Shown: positions 44,530-54,497 of the stretch, in pieces
Position numbering within the stretch: the first letter of the stretch is position 1
Layout of the letters: each line of letters begins with the position of its first letter
Assembly: GCF_001667145.1 (NCBI RefSeq)
Contig: NZ_LZIF01000083.1
Coordinates: 1-64,000, forward strand
Direction: 5' to 3'
Length of the DNA stretch: 64,000 nucleotides
Source: Mycobacterium sp. 852002-51971_SCH5477799-a
GTDB taxonomy: Bacteria; Actinomycetota; Actinomycetes; Mycobacteriales; Mycobacteriaceae
Program-made: the position numbers and the translations under genes
The notes under the pieces: generated by a model
Told to the model about the DNA's origin: nothing
Seen by the model: only the letters and a program-made list of their open reading frames with translations
Database searches by the model: none

Positions 44530-45615
44530 ATGGGCGACCATCCCACTTTTGGTGCCGAGGAAGAATTCCTCCTCGTCGACCCACGAACCGGCGAGCCCGC
44601 GCCGCACAACGCCGCGGTCGCCGCGGAGGCCGAGCGGCGAGGCGTCAAGCTGCAGCTCGAACTGAGCAGTTGCCAGGTGGAGACCACCTCGCAGGTGGCG
44701 TCGACCAGTGCCGAACTCGGTGCGGAGCTCAGCCGGCTGCGGCGCACCGCGGCGCAGGCCGCCGAGGCCGCCGGCGTCCGGCTGCTGGCCTGCGGGCTTC
44801 CGCCGACCACTCCGCACGAGTTTCCCGTCACCGACACCCCGCGCTACCGCAAGATCGGCGAGGAATTCGGAATGATCGCGCACGAGCAAGGCATCTGCGG
44901 ATGCCACGTGCATGTGCAGGTGCCCGACCGTGCCGCGGCCATCCACGTCAGCAATTGGTTGCGGCCGTGGCTGCCGTCATTGCTTGCGCTGTCGGCGAAT
45001 TCGCGGGTGTACCGCAATGCGGACAGCGGCCACGCGAGCTGGCGCAGCGTGCTGTGGCGGCGCTGGCCCGCGGCCGGAGCACCGCCATTTTTCTCCTCGC
45101 CCGACGAGTACGACGACACGGTGCGCATGCTGGTCGACACCGGGGTGATCCTCGATAACGACATGGTCTATTGGGACGTACGCCCGTCGGCCGATTTCCC
45201 GACGGTGGAGGTCCGGGTGGCCGACGTGCCGGCCACCGTCGCAGAGACCGTGTTGCTCGCCACCATAATCAGGGCAGCGGTGATGACCGCGCTGGACTCA
45301 CCCGATGACGCCCGGCGACTCCCGCCCGGTGCGCTACGCGCGGCGTATTGGAAGGCCGCACACGACGGATTGTCCGGTCACGCATTGGATTTGATCGACG
45401 GCCGCGGTGCGGTGCCGGCGGGTGAGCAATTGCGGGCGCTGGTGCGGCGAGCGCGACCCGCGCTGGAGTCGCTGGGTGAATATGACCGTGTCATCGGAGA
45501 ACTCGACCGCGTGATCTCCGGCGGTAACGGGGCGATGCGCCAATTGCGGGCGTGGCGCAGACGCGGCGAGGTGCACGACGTCATCGCCGAGGCCGCCACG
45601 GCGACGCTGAGCTGA
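44530..45615 (+). CDS. YbdK-type carboxylate-amine ligase (GCS2 family)
   Basis: The 361-residue product shows FGAEEEFLLVD at the N-terminus, LELSSCQVETTSQV, CGCHVHVQVP (near 125), and VYWDVRPSADFPTVEVRVAD. GCS2-type enzymes form gamma-glutamyl bonds, weakly glutamate-cysteine; the true substrate in mycobacteria (which use mycothiol) is unclear. The ATG at 44530 opens directly on the family motif. Confidence 0.9.
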   Translation: MGDHPTFGAEEEFLLVDPRTGEPAPHNAAVAAEAERRGVKLQLELSSCQVETTSQVASTSAELGAELSRLRRTAAQAAEAAGVRLLACGLPPTTPHEFPVTDTPRYRKIGEEFGMIAHEQGICGCHVHVQVPDRAAAIHVSNWLRPWLPSLLALSANSRVYRNADSGHASWRSVLWRRWPAAGAPPFFSSPDEYDDTVRMLVDTGVILDNDMVYWDVRPSADFPTVEVRVADVPATVAETVLLATIIRAAVMTALDSPDDARRLPPGALRAAYWKAAHDGLSGHALDLIDGRGAVPAGEQLRALVRRARPALESLGEYDRVIGELDRVISGGNGAMRQLRAWRRRGEVHDVIAEAATATLS

Positions 45616-45652
45616 GACGCACCCGAATCGCGCTGTCGTACTTGATTTCTCG

Positions 45653-46462
45653 TCAGGTCACCGCGAGCAGGCGATACAGCCCGATCAGTCCCACGGCCAC
45701 GATGATCGCCCGCAGGGCATTGCCCGACAACCGCCGCCCGTAACGCGCACCGAGCAATCCGCCGACCAGTGAGCCCGCCGCGATCAGCCCGGCGGCCGGC
45801 CAGCTGATCCGATCGAACGCCACCGCCGTATAGGCAATGGCGGCAACCACATTCACCATTAAAGCCAACAGGTTCTTGGCCGCGTTGGTGCGCTGCACCG
45901 ACTCGGGCAACAGGGCGCCCATCAGACCGACCAGCAGAATCCCTTGCGCGGCGGTGAAATAGCCGCCGTAGACGCCGACGGCGAACGTGCCGAACACCAG
46001 CGTCGCCATCCGGCGCGGGCTGACTTGGTCGGGCGAGCGACCCGCCTGTCCCCCGCAAGCGGGAGGTGCCCCCACGGCGCGCCGGGCCGTCCACGCCTGG
46101 ATTCGCGGCCCGATGACCACCAGCACCAGCGCCAGGACCAGCAGCACCGGCACGATGTCGGCGAACACCTTCTCGGGCAGATGCAGCAGCAGGTACGCAC
46201 CCAGCGCCGCGCCGGCCAGCGATGCCGGGAGCTGCCACCGCAGCCGATCCCCCTGGCCGCGCAGCTCGGCGCGATAGCCCCAGGTGCCCGAGACGCTGCC
46301 GGCGACCAGACCCGTCGCGTTCGACATGGTGGCCGTCACCGGCGGATAGCCGAGCGCGACCAGCGTCGGGAAGGTGATCAGGGTGCCGGACCCGACCAGC
46401 GCGTTGATCGCACCGGCGCCCAGCCCGGCCAGGCATATGAGGAACATCTGAAACGGCGACAC
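45653..46462 (-). CDS. TauE/SafE-type sulfite/anion exporter
   Basis: The 269-residue permease has seven to eight membrane helices and the family blocks GAGAINALVGSGTLITFPTL, NATGLVAGSVSGTWGYR and GGYFTAAQGILLVGLMG. The cytoplasmic loop near residue 130 contains GAPPACGGQAGR, encoded by a copy of the GC-rich interspersed repeat, inserted in frame. The transported anion is unknown. It is followed by a catalase-like gene. Confidence 0.9.
   Translation of the reverse strand: MSPFQMFLICLAGLGAGAINALVGSGTLITFPTLVALGYPPVTATMSNATGLVAGSVSGTWGYRAELRGQGDRLRWQLPASLAGAALGAYLLLHLPEKVFADIVPVLLVLALVLVVIGPRIQAWTARRAVGAPPACGGQAGRSPDQVSPRRMATLVFGTFAVGVYGGYFTAAQGILLVGLMGALLPESVQRTNAAKNLLALMVNVVAAIAYTAVAFDRISWPAAGLIAAGSLVGGLLGARYGRRLSGNALRAIIVAVGLIGLYRLLAVT
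46049..46075. repeat. GC-rich interspersed repeat, copy 2, within a coding region
   Basis: TCCCCCGCAAGCG and the following GGGAGGTGCCCCCAC resemble the repeat at 23063-23116. On the coding strand it yields VGAPPACGGQ in the TauE loop. Length is compatible with an in-frame insert. Confidence 0.65.
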
Positions 46463-46528
46463 CGGAGAAAAACCTTAGCGTGCCGCCGATTTCGGCGCGA
46501 GGCGAGCGTCGGCCCCGGCACCGTCCGG

Positions 46529-47470
46529 TCAGGCGGGCGGGGCTTCTGCGCCGCGTTCCACACCGGTGCGCAGCTTGACCGAGGCCGAATACGCCAGGGT
46601 CCGAAAATGCAGGACCGGATCGTCGGAGGGTTCGATGCCGTCGGTCACGCGCATCGGGTCGAAGACGACGATGTCGCCGCCGTGCTCGCGCTCGGTGTCC
46701 AGACCGGTGATCGTCAGCGTGCCGACGGTGACGATCTGCGTACTCTGCCAGGCCGCAGAGGGGTCCACCGTCGAGTCGGTGGGCCCGGCGATCTGCACCC
46801 GGAAGTCGAACCGCACTGGCCCGCCGTCCAAACGCTCCTTGAGCTCCTCGGTGAGGAAGTCTGGGTCCCTGTCATGGGCATCGGACCCCGACAGGTATTC
46901 CTCGGATGCATTCGGAACCAGGTGGTAGCGAACGAATCTGGCGCTTCCGTCGGCGGCGATCCAGCGGAAGGCATGCAAGCCGTGGTATTCGGTGGTGGCG
47001 TAACTGGCCGGGACCCGGCTCGCCTCGCGCAGGATGGGCAGCGCACCGAGGAGCTTCGGATGGTAAAGCAGGTGTTTGGCCATGCGCAGCGGCGTCGTGA
47101 GGCCTGGCCGCATCGCCTTGAGCAGATCGATGAAGCCGTCCGGCGTGCTGGAGACGAACAGCCGGGCGGTCTGCGTCGAAACATCGGTGGTGGAGCCGTC
47201 GGGCAGGGTGAACTTCACCGCCATCCCGCGCACACCGGACGCACCGTCGCGCTGCTCGGGATTGCCCGACCCGTTGGAGAAGCGAATCAGCACCGAGACG
47301 GTCGAACCATCGAGATGTTGTGCGCGCGAAAGCATGAGCGCGTCGCGGGTGGCGGTGAACGTGCCGCGATACAGGGTCCCTTTGGCGTGCAACGCGCGAC
47401 AACCGGGCTGGGCTCCCCCGGCCCCCCGGATCGCCTCGATCGCCTGGTCAGGAGTAAGTCCACCGCTCAT
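46529..47470 (-). CDS. Catalase-related heme peroxidase
   Basis: The 313-residue product is a short catalase-fold protein (SrpA-like catalase family peroxidase): RALHAKGTLYRGTF (distal His), LIRFSNGSGNPEQRD (conserved Asn), GMAVKFTLPDG, and proximal-ligand segment HFRTLAYSASVKLR (R-x3-Y). It has no flavodoxin-like domain and is about half the length of a bifunctional catalase. It should reduce peroxides. It is the last gene before TauE on the same strand. Confidence 0.88.
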   Translation of the reverse strand: MSGGLTPDQAIEAIRGAGGAQPGCRALHAKGTLYRGTFTATRDALMLSRAQHLDGSTVSVLIRFSNGSGNPEQRDGASGVRGMAVKFTLPDGSTTDVSTQTARLFVSSTPDGFIDLLKAMRPGLTTPLRMAKHLLYHPKLLGALPILREASRVPASYATTEYHGLHAFRWIAADGSARFVRYHLVPNASEEYLSGSDAHDRDPDFLTEELKERLDGGPVRFDFRVQIAGPTDSTVDPSAAWQSTQIVTVGTLTITGLDTEREHGGDIVVFDPMRVTDGIEPSDDPVLHFRTLAYSASVKLRTGVERGAEAPPA

Positions 47471-47488
47471 GGACGAATCTTAGTTGGA

Positions 47489-48280
47489 TCAGTCGGGAAA
47501 GCCGAAGAGTTCGACGACACCGTGATCGCGACCGGCTGTATAGCCGCCGTCGACGGCAAGGGCCTGGCCGCTGACAAAGGACGCGTCGGGAGACAGCAGG
47601 AAGGCGGCCATGGCGGCGATCTCTTCCGGCTGCCCCAGCCGCTGCAGGGCGTGCTCCTTGGTGATGGAGGCCAGCGGGCCCTCCATTCCGGGGATGCTGA
47701 ACACGCTGTGCGCCATCGGCGTTTCGATGAAGCCGGGACAGATGACGTTGGCCCGGATGCCACTGGGTCCGTAGTCGAGCGCGATATTTTTGGTGAGCAG
47801 CACGACACCGCCCTTGGCGGCGTTATACGAGCTGCCGCCGGCGGTGCCCTCCAGACCCTCGACGCTGGCGACCGTCACCACCGAGCCGCGTTCGCCGCCG
47901 ACTCGCGGTTGTTCGATCATCCTGGCCAGCGCCGCCTTGGCCACCAGGAAGGTGCCGGTGAGATTGATCCCGATCACCCGCTCCCATTCGGCGCGGTCGA
48001 GCAGGTGCACCGGGCCTCCGCCGGCGACACCCGCGGCGTGAAAGAGCCCGTCGAGGCGGCCCGGCACGGCGGCCAGCACCGCGGCGATGGCGGCTTCGTC
48101 GGTCACGTCGGCGGACACGAAGGTGAACCGCGGGCCCAGGCCGTCGGGCGGGGCGGCCAGATCGGCGCCGATCACGGTGCCGCCCTCGGCCAAGAGCCGC
48201 CGCGCGGTGGCCAGCCCTATTCCCGACGCGGCGCCGGTCACGACAAAGGTGCGGGAACGGGCGCGGTCGGGGTTCACCAT
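47489..48280 (-). CDS. Short-chain dehydrogenase/reductase
   Basis: The 263-residue SDR has TGAASGIGLATA (about 15-26), a modified NAG motif HAAGVAGG, the catalytic Ser, Tyr and Lys in VASVEGLEGTAGGSSYNAAK, and CPGFIETPMA. The cofactor preference looks like NAD (Asp after the second strand, ADLAAP). Substrate unknown. The ATG/GTG at 48280 starts MVNPDRAR; a divergent secreted-protein gene lies upstream. Confidence 0.9.
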   Translation of the reverse strand: MVNPDRARSRTFVVTGAASGIGLATARRLLAEGGTVIGADLAAPPDGLGPRFTFVSADVTDEAAIAAVLAAVPGRLDGLFHAAGVAGGGPVHLLDRAEWERVIGINLTGTFLVAKAALARMIEQPRVGGERGSVVTVASVEGLEGTAGGSSYNAAKGGVVLLTKNIALDYGPSGIRANVICPGFIETPMAHSVFSIPGMEGPLASITKEHALQRLGQPEEIAAMAAFLLSPDASFVSGQALAVDGGYTAGRDHGVVELFGFPD

Positions 48281-48532
48281 TTGTCGGATCCTTGTCTGGG
48301 TCGGTCGGGCCGGTCGGCCCCGTCATGGTGACACACCGGCTCGCAATCGCTTCGCAGATATCGAACGTTATGTCAAATCTTTTCGCGCCCTTGGCTTTAC
48401 ACACGCATGAGCCGACTGAATAGCTGGGTGGCATCAAGCCGTGGCGAAACGTCATGGACATTGCCGAGGCCGCTGGAGGACGATGAGCCGGCGGGCGAAT
48501 TTCGCAGCGCCCCGGCGGCGTTAGGAATAACG

Positions 48533-49135
48533 ATGTCAACGACTCAGCCTCGGGCGCTCACCCGCCGGGCCCGATGGCGGGTCGGGGCGGCGAGCGCGGC
48601 GGTCGTGACTGGGGTGGTGGTCCTGGCCTCCACCCCAAACCGGGCCGAACCCCCGGCCGCGATAGCACTGAGATCCGAGGACGCGATCACCATCGCGCAG
48701 GGCGTCTCGGTCACGCCCGCGCCCGGTTGGACGCTGGGACATCGCGGCTCGAACTGGGTGGCGCTGAACAACGCCGACACCAGCGCCCAACTGCGGATCA
48801 CCATCAAGCCCGCGGGTGGCGCGGATGCCGCGGGGCTCCTGCAGGCCGACATCGATCAATTCACCGGTAGCGCCTCGGCCATCTTGGCCGACGTGAACCG
48901 CCTGACCCCGCCCGAGACCAAGGCACTGCCCGGCCCCACCTTCCAGCAGGAAGCCTCCGTCGACTACACCGCGACGGTGCTCAACTCGCGGGGCGCAATT
49001 CCGGTGATCGGCACGTTCACGGAGCTGTTGAACACCTCGAACGGCCGGTCGGCGTTCGTCGACTTCCGGCAGGACAGCAGCGCGACCACCGAAGCCGCCC
49101 GCGACGGTGGAATGATGATCGGCTCCATGGAGTGA
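48533..49135 (+). CDS. Exported protein with N-terminal membrane anchor, unknown function
   Basis: The 200-residue product has an Arg-rich N-terminus (TRRARWR) and one hydrophobic segment (about 17-32, VGAASAAVVTGVVVLAS), then an exported domain with PAPGWTLGHRGSNWVALNN and many Thr/Ala. No lipobox is seen. The style matches mycobacterial secreted or anchored proteins of unknown role. The ATG at 48533 follows AGGAAT. Confidence 0.75.
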   Translation: MSTTQPRALTRRARWRVGAASAAVVTGVVVLASTPNRAEPPAAIALRSEDAITIAQGVSVTPAPGWTLGHRGSNWVALNNADTSAQLRITIKPAGGADAAGLLQADIDQFTGSASAILADVNRLTPPETKALPGPTFQQEASVDYTATVLNSRGAIPVIGTFTELLNTSNGRSAFVDFRQDSSATTEAARDGGMMIGSME

Positions 49136-49229
49136 GCCGCTAGCGACCTGTGCAGGCGAGGGTCGGCGTCGCGTGCGCAGGACCGACCGCGTATTACAGA
49201 CTGGAACAAAATCGAACGCGGAGGGGTTC

Positions 49230-50785
<1,556 letters not shown>

Positions 50786-50789
<4 letters not shown>

Positions 50790-50908
50790 GCACTCGCGTG
50801 GATGCGGCGCGGCGCGACTGTGCGATCAGCGTGCTCGGCGGACCGACCACAGCGGCCTACGCCTTCGCCCAGATCGACAACGCCCGCGCGCGCCTCCTGA
50901 GTGATTGA
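50786..50908 (+). pseudogene. 40-codon ORF, possible metallo-beta-lactamase-fold remnant
   Basis: It overlaps the FadD stop by ATGA and reads MSTRVDAARRDCAISVLGGP, like the first strand of MBL-fold hydrolases (VLGGPTT then a strand), but then ends with AYAFAQIDNARARLLSD. Domains of the family (HxHxDH) are absent. It may be the fused ends of a gene that lost its middle, or a short real peptide. Confidence 0.4.
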
Positions 50909-50913
50909 GTGCG

Positions 50914-51744
50914 CTACAGGCGCCCCTCGACGCGCAGCTCCGGGTGCACCCAGTCGGGTGAGCGCCGTTCCTTGAACGAACGGAACCCCTCGATGGCCTC
51001 GGCGTCGGACAGGCTGGCGGTCATGCCGATCCGGTCATAGAGGCCCAGATAGCTGTCGATGCTGGACTTGATGACGCCGCGGGCGCGCGGAGCGGTTCGA
51101 CAGCATTGTGCGAGTAGGTCTTTCGCCGCATCCAGCAGACCCTCATGTGGAACCACCCTGGTGACCAGGCCCCAGTCGAGGGCTTCGACCGCAGTGAGCA
51201 CCCGACCGGTGAACATGAGGTCGCGGGCGCGCACCGGCCCGATGACGCGGGTGAGCATCTGGCTGTAATAGGTGTCGGCATAGCCGCGGAACAACTCGGG
51301 CACCCGGAAGGTCGCCCGATCGCTCACCACCGACAGGTCGCTGCACAGCGCGATCTGGAATCCGCCGCCTTGGCATAACCCGTTGACCGCCGAGACGATG
51401 GGCTTGCCCGAGGTGCGGACCGCGTCGAACGGGGTCACGTCCATGCCCAACGCGGAACCGAAGGTGATCCAGTTGTCCTCGCCTCCCCCGCCGCCCATGT
51501 CACCGCCGGGGGCGAAGACGTCGCCGGTTCCGGTGAGCACCAGCCCCGCCAATTCCGGGTCCTCGTTGAGACGCCCTACCGCATAACGGATTCCGAAGTA
51601 CATCGCTGGGCTCAAGGCGTTGCGTGCGTCGGGCCGGTCGATGGTGCAGACCGCGATCGGGCCCTGACGTTCGAAGCGCAGGTACGGCGTACCGAGCCAA
51701 TCGCCTTCGGGTGGACGGGGGCTGCTCTGCGATGTCTGCGCCAC
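50914..51744 (-). CDS. Enoyl-CoA hydratase/isomerase family protein
   Basis: The 276-residue crotonase-fold protein has the oxyanion-hole segments FAPGGDMGGGGG (near 75) and NGLCQGGGFQIAL (near 120). The second catalytic Glu region is VPELFRGYADTYY. The insertion GGGGGED near residue 80 is unusual. The GTG at 51744 follows GAGGAG; a longer frame to 51783 lacks such a site. Convergent with FadD. Confidence 0.9.
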   Translation of the reverse strand: MAQTSQSSPRPPEGDWLGTPYLRFERQGPIAVCTIDRPDARNALSPAMYFGIRYAVGRLNEDPELAGLVLTGTGDVFAPGGDMGGGGGEDNWITFGSALGMDVTPFDAVRTSGKPIVSAVNGLCQGGGFQIALCSDLSVVSDRATFRVPELFRGYADTYYSQMLTRVIGPVRARDLMFTGRVLTAVEALDWGLVTRVVPHEGLLDAAKDLLAQCCRTAPRARGVIKSSIDSYLGLYDRIGMTASLSDAEAIEGFRSFKERRSPDWVHPELRVEGRL

Positions 51745-51783
51745 GGGACTCCTCTCAGGTCGGTGTCGCCGCGGATGCGCCAC

Positions 51784-52021
51784 GCCGCAACGCGGCTACT
51801 GTAGCTCTTACGGTATCCGCAGTGCCGGGCGACTACACGTATAGCAGCGTGACCATCTCCGCGGTCGCAGAGGAGTCGGCTATTACCGAGGTTGCGTCGG
51901 TTACCGGATGCTCGTGGTGTCCCCACCGGATGCGGCCGGCGGGATGAGTCTGTGGGCATTCGAGTTTCAGATGCCGGCGTCACGTAATTTCCGGCCATGT
52001 TCACCGTCTCTCTGACGCGCG
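51784..52021. other. 238-bp gap, nothing recognised
   Basis: No ORF with family resemblance, no tRNA and no strong hairpin was found. The minus-strand gene at 50914-51744 has its promoter here. Confidence 0.4.
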
Positions 52022-52468
52022 TCAGTGGAGGATCTGCGCGAGCTTGCGCCATCGCCGGTGTCGGTGGCGAAACATGACTCGGACGAAGGCGCGGGTCAGC
52101 AGTCCGTGGACGCCGTCGTCGGTCTCGATCTCGTCGGTGTAGCGGCAGCTGCGCTCGTCGATGGGTTCGAACGTCAGGCGGTGGTTCCACGTCCGGACCG
52201 GTCCACCGTGCTCGTTGGTGTAAATCTCGGTCGGCTCGAGCCGCTTGATGGTGAGGTGGTGGGTCCAGCCCGGGATCACACCGAACCACCAAAATCGCGC
52301 CGACCCCTGGGTGCCGACCTCGATGCGCTCGGGGACGTCGAGGCGGTATGCCCGCAACACCGGGCTGAGGACATGCCGCATCAGCTCAGGCTTGCGCGCC
52401 AGAGCGGAGGCCGTCTCGACCGGGATCGGCAGCTCCGTAGTTAGGGTTACCTTACTCATGCAGCTCAT
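52022..52468 (-). CDS. SRPBCC/START-like protein
   Basis: The 148-residue product fits the SRPBCC (polyketide cyclase/START-like) fold: TTELPIPVETASALARKPEL, then beta-strands with SARFWWFGVIPGWTHHLTIK and EIYTNEHGGPVRTWNHRLTF, ending in a helix with many His/Arg (FRHRHRRWRKL). It may bind a hydrophobic ligand. Start ATG at 52468 or 52459; both are in frame. Confidence 0.75.
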   Translation of the reverse strand: MSCMSKVTLTTELPIPVETASALARKPELMRHVLSPVLRAYRLDVPERIEVGTQGSARFWWFGVIPGWTHHLTIKRLEPTEIYTNEHGGPVRTWNHRLTFEPIDERSCRYTDEIETDDGVHGLLTRAFVRVMFRHRHRRWRKLAQILH

Positions 52469-53156
52469 GGTGGCTTAGTGAGCATGGTTAGGCAAGGGCG
52501 CCGTGGTCCTTTTGACACGGTGCTGCTAGCGCGTTACTTCCGGTAAGCCCGCGACGTTTCATCCAGCAGCACCTGCGCTCAACGAACCCGCACGGTCGTA
52601 GGTTCCCGGTAGCAAGTACCCGTCAGGACGGGGCTCCTGTCGATCCGGTCAAAGCAGTTGAGGACAACTCAGCTCGCCGACTCGGTGCGCATCACGCGCC
52701 GCGCGGAAGCCCACAACGCGCTAGCAATCGGGCCGCCCCTTCGAGCGTTGGGCGACCCGATCAACTATTCAGAAGCGGACTGGGTCGATTTTGTGCCCGA
52801 ATGATTTCTCGTCCCGCAGCGACCGGTTCGTCTTCCTGCACTTGCCTTTTGAGGTGAAGCGGAAACGACGACCAAGCCAGGGGGATATGACGAATGACAT
52901 CGGGATAACACCGGTTTTGTTCTTGCAAGCTTACTCACCGCAATTTACCTGCAAGAACACCCGTGGTCCCGGCTGGGATCGAACCAGCCGATCATGACGT
53001 GTAGCGATTATCGCTTACGTGCGGCGCCCAGGTAACCGTCCGGGGTCGGCTGTGTCCACTGAAAAGACATGCAGGACAACCGATCCCGTACTCAACAAAT
53101 TTTGCGATTCTGAAGTCCGATGCCTACTGAATCGGCATTGTCAGCAAACTGAAGCC
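52469..53156. other. 688-bp non-coding segment with att-like repeat
   Basis: No convincing gene. It holds a 9-bp inverted repeat (GTTCTTGCA at 52919-52927 and TGCAAGAAC at 52950-52958) and, 4 bp further, the 26-bp copy of the tRNA-Val(CAC) end. Base composition changes to more A/T-rich around 52740-52960. The rest resembles debris of recombination. Confidence 0.6.
52963..52988. repeat. Duplicate of tRNA-Val(CAC) 3' end (attachment-site core)
   Basis: These 26 bp are identical to 53804-53829, which cover the 3' end of the tRNA-Val(CAC) gene from its last base into the T-arm. Identity stops sharply at both sides. This is the mark left when an element integrates into a tRNA gene 3' end by site-specific recombination. 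The interval between the copies is 841 bp start to start. Confidence 0.75.
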
Positions 53157-53462
53157 TTAATCGTCGACGTGGAACTGTGGCTGTCCGACCGGCGTCGGCG
53201 CCCACGGCTGCGTCGGATCGACACGGTAACAAGAGTTGGTCGGCGGCATCCGCTTCCACACCCAGCCGCCCTGGTACACGATTAGGGACCTTTGGTGGCA
53301 TCGGTGCCAGGTCCCGTCTGGTGCTACCGGGTCATCGCAATAGGTGTTCTCCGGATCGACCGCCAAGCACCCCGCCGAAGCCGGCGGTGCCGAAGCGATG
53401 CAGGCGGCCCCAATCGCAGCTGCGGCGAGGGCCGTGGTCAGCAGTCCCCTGCTGAATTTCAT
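53157..53462 (-). CDS. Secreted small Cys-rich protein (CDGP-type)
   Basis: The 101-residue product has a signal peptide (about 1-30, LTTALAAAAIGAACIASAPPASA, cleaved after ASA) and a mature part with at least six Cys and the YCDDPVAPDGTWHRC motif similar to the CDGP signature of mycobacterial secreted proteins. The ATG at 53462 is used. It lies between the two att-like copies and may be carried by the element. Confidence 0.72.
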   Translation of the reverse strand: MKFSRGLLTTALAAAAIGAACIASAPPASAGCLAVDPENTYCDDPVAPDGTWHRCHQRSLIVYQGGWVWKRMPPTNSCYRVDPTQPWAPTPVGQPQFHVDD

Positions 53463-53803
53463 GACCAACGATAAGACAATGCCGTCTGTTCAGCGACTTG
53501 AAGCCTGGCTAAGAGCGCAGCAGCTGCGCTTGCACGGTCGTTTGCCAGGGTGTCGCCATGACCGACTCCAGCGTTCTCACCGACCCAGCGGCGCGCACAC
53601 CGAGCCAATGGTCAGCCCGTCTATTCGCGGATCCGCCGCGTAATTGAACCGACATGCTGCGCCACGCGCATCAGGCGGTGTCGGCATGACGGCCTTCATC
53701 CGGCGCCGCACGCAAGCCCCGGAAATACCCGAGCCGGAGGCGACTTTTGTCCCCCGTTGTTGCACGGAAGTTGCACGTCGCGGACGAATAACGCCGTGGA
53801 CTT
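53463..53803. other. 341-bp gap upstream of tRNA-Val(CAC)
   Basis: Only a 29-codon plus-strand frame (53558-53647, MTDSSVLTDPAARTPSQW) is notable; it resembles the start of a longer protein that has been cut off. No RNA or repeat other than the att core at the end. Confidence 0.45.
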
Positions 53804-53804
53804 G

Positions 53805-53876
53805 TGGTCCCGGCTGGGATCGAACCAGCGACCTTCCGCGTGTGAAGCGGACGCTCTCCCACTGAGCCACGGGACC
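53805..53876 (-). tRNA. tRNA-Val(CAC)
   Basis: The 72-nt minus-strand sequence folds as a cloverleaf: acceptor GGTCCCG/CGGGACC, anticodon loop TTCACAC (anticodon CAC), T-arm with GGTTCGATCCC. CCA is not encoded. It is the target of the 26-bp att duplication at 52963-52988. Confidence 0.93.
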
Positions 53877-54056
53877 GGCGCCGAGACGGCGGACGACGTC
53901 GAAGACTAGCACGCGCCGGCCTCGACAATACCGGCCGCATCGTGTCGCAGGCCGTCGCGATAGCCTGGACACGGCTTGTACCAAGAAATTTGTATGTGCC
54001 CGCTCACGTGGACTATCGTCGTGCTTCGCACCGGGCGACGATCTCGTCCGAGGCGC

Positions 54057-54129
54057 GCGGATGTAGCGCAGTTGGTAGCGCATCACCTTGCCAAGGTGAG
54101 GGTCGCGGGTTCGAATCCCGTCATCCGCT
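54057..54129 (+). tRNA. tRNA-Gly(GCC)
   Basis: 73 nt with acceptor GCGGATG/CATCCGC, anticodon loop TTGCCAA (GCC), T-arm GGGTTCGAATCCC. First of three plus-strand tRNA genes. Confidence 0.95.
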
Positions 54130-54157
54130 CGAAGGTGCAAGTGGCGTGGACCCCAAC

Positions 54158-54228
54158 GGTGGAGTGGCCGAGTGGTGAGGCAACGGCCTGCAAAGCCGTG
54201 CACACGGGTTCGATTCCCGTCTCCACCT
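54158..54228 (+). tRNA. tRNA-Cys(GCA)
   Basis: 71 nt with acceptor GGTGGAG/CTCCACC, anticodon GCA in CTGCAAA, T-arm GGGTTCGATTCCC. Starts 28 bp after tRNA-Gly. Confidence 0.94.
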
Positions 54229-54247
54229 CCAAGCTTTTGGTTTCCCG

Positions 54248-54322
54248 GCGCGATTAGCTCAGCGGGAGAGCGCTTCCCTGACACGGAAGAGGTCACTGGT
54301 TCAATCCCAGTATCGCGCACCA
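54248..54322 (+). tRNA. tRNA-Val(GAC)
   Basis: 75 nt including encoded CCA; acceptor GCGCGAT/ATCGCGC, anticodon GAC in CTGACAC, T-arm TGGTTCAATCCCA. The DNA beyond it is accessory in nature; as I recall, prophage phiRv2 of M. tuberculosis uses a tRNA-Val in the same cluster. Confidence 0.94.
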
Positions 54323-54394
54323 GAGTTCTTGCATGTCACATCATGTTTCCAAGCCCCAAATTTTCCACGAGTGAACTGACCGCCCGAAAACGCA

Positions 54395-54411
54395 CCGACG
54401 ACAATCGTCGG
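54395..54411. terminator. Short hairpin after the tRNA cluster
   Basis: CCGACGA-CAA-TCGTCGG, a 7-bp perfect stem with a 3-nt loop, 73 bp after tRNA-Val(GAC). It could end tRNA transcription. No U-run follows. Confidence 0.4.
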
Positions 54412-54497
54412 GATCAGTGGAACCAATCGGCCCTTATGCCGCGCTGACTAGTTTGGTCGGATCGCCCCTTCTCCCCATCTAGCAGTCCCGGTTGCTC

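Noticed and set aside
45944-48331. Long plus-strand open frame (795 codons) opposite TauE, catalase and SDR genes
   Set aside because: An antisense shadow of three recognised minus-strand genes; no family motifs and no plausible start.
53577-54320. 247-codon minus-strand ORF over the tRNA cluster
   Set aside because: It runs through four structured tRNA genes and has a peptide typical of translated tRNA sequence (GDGNRTRVH-type).
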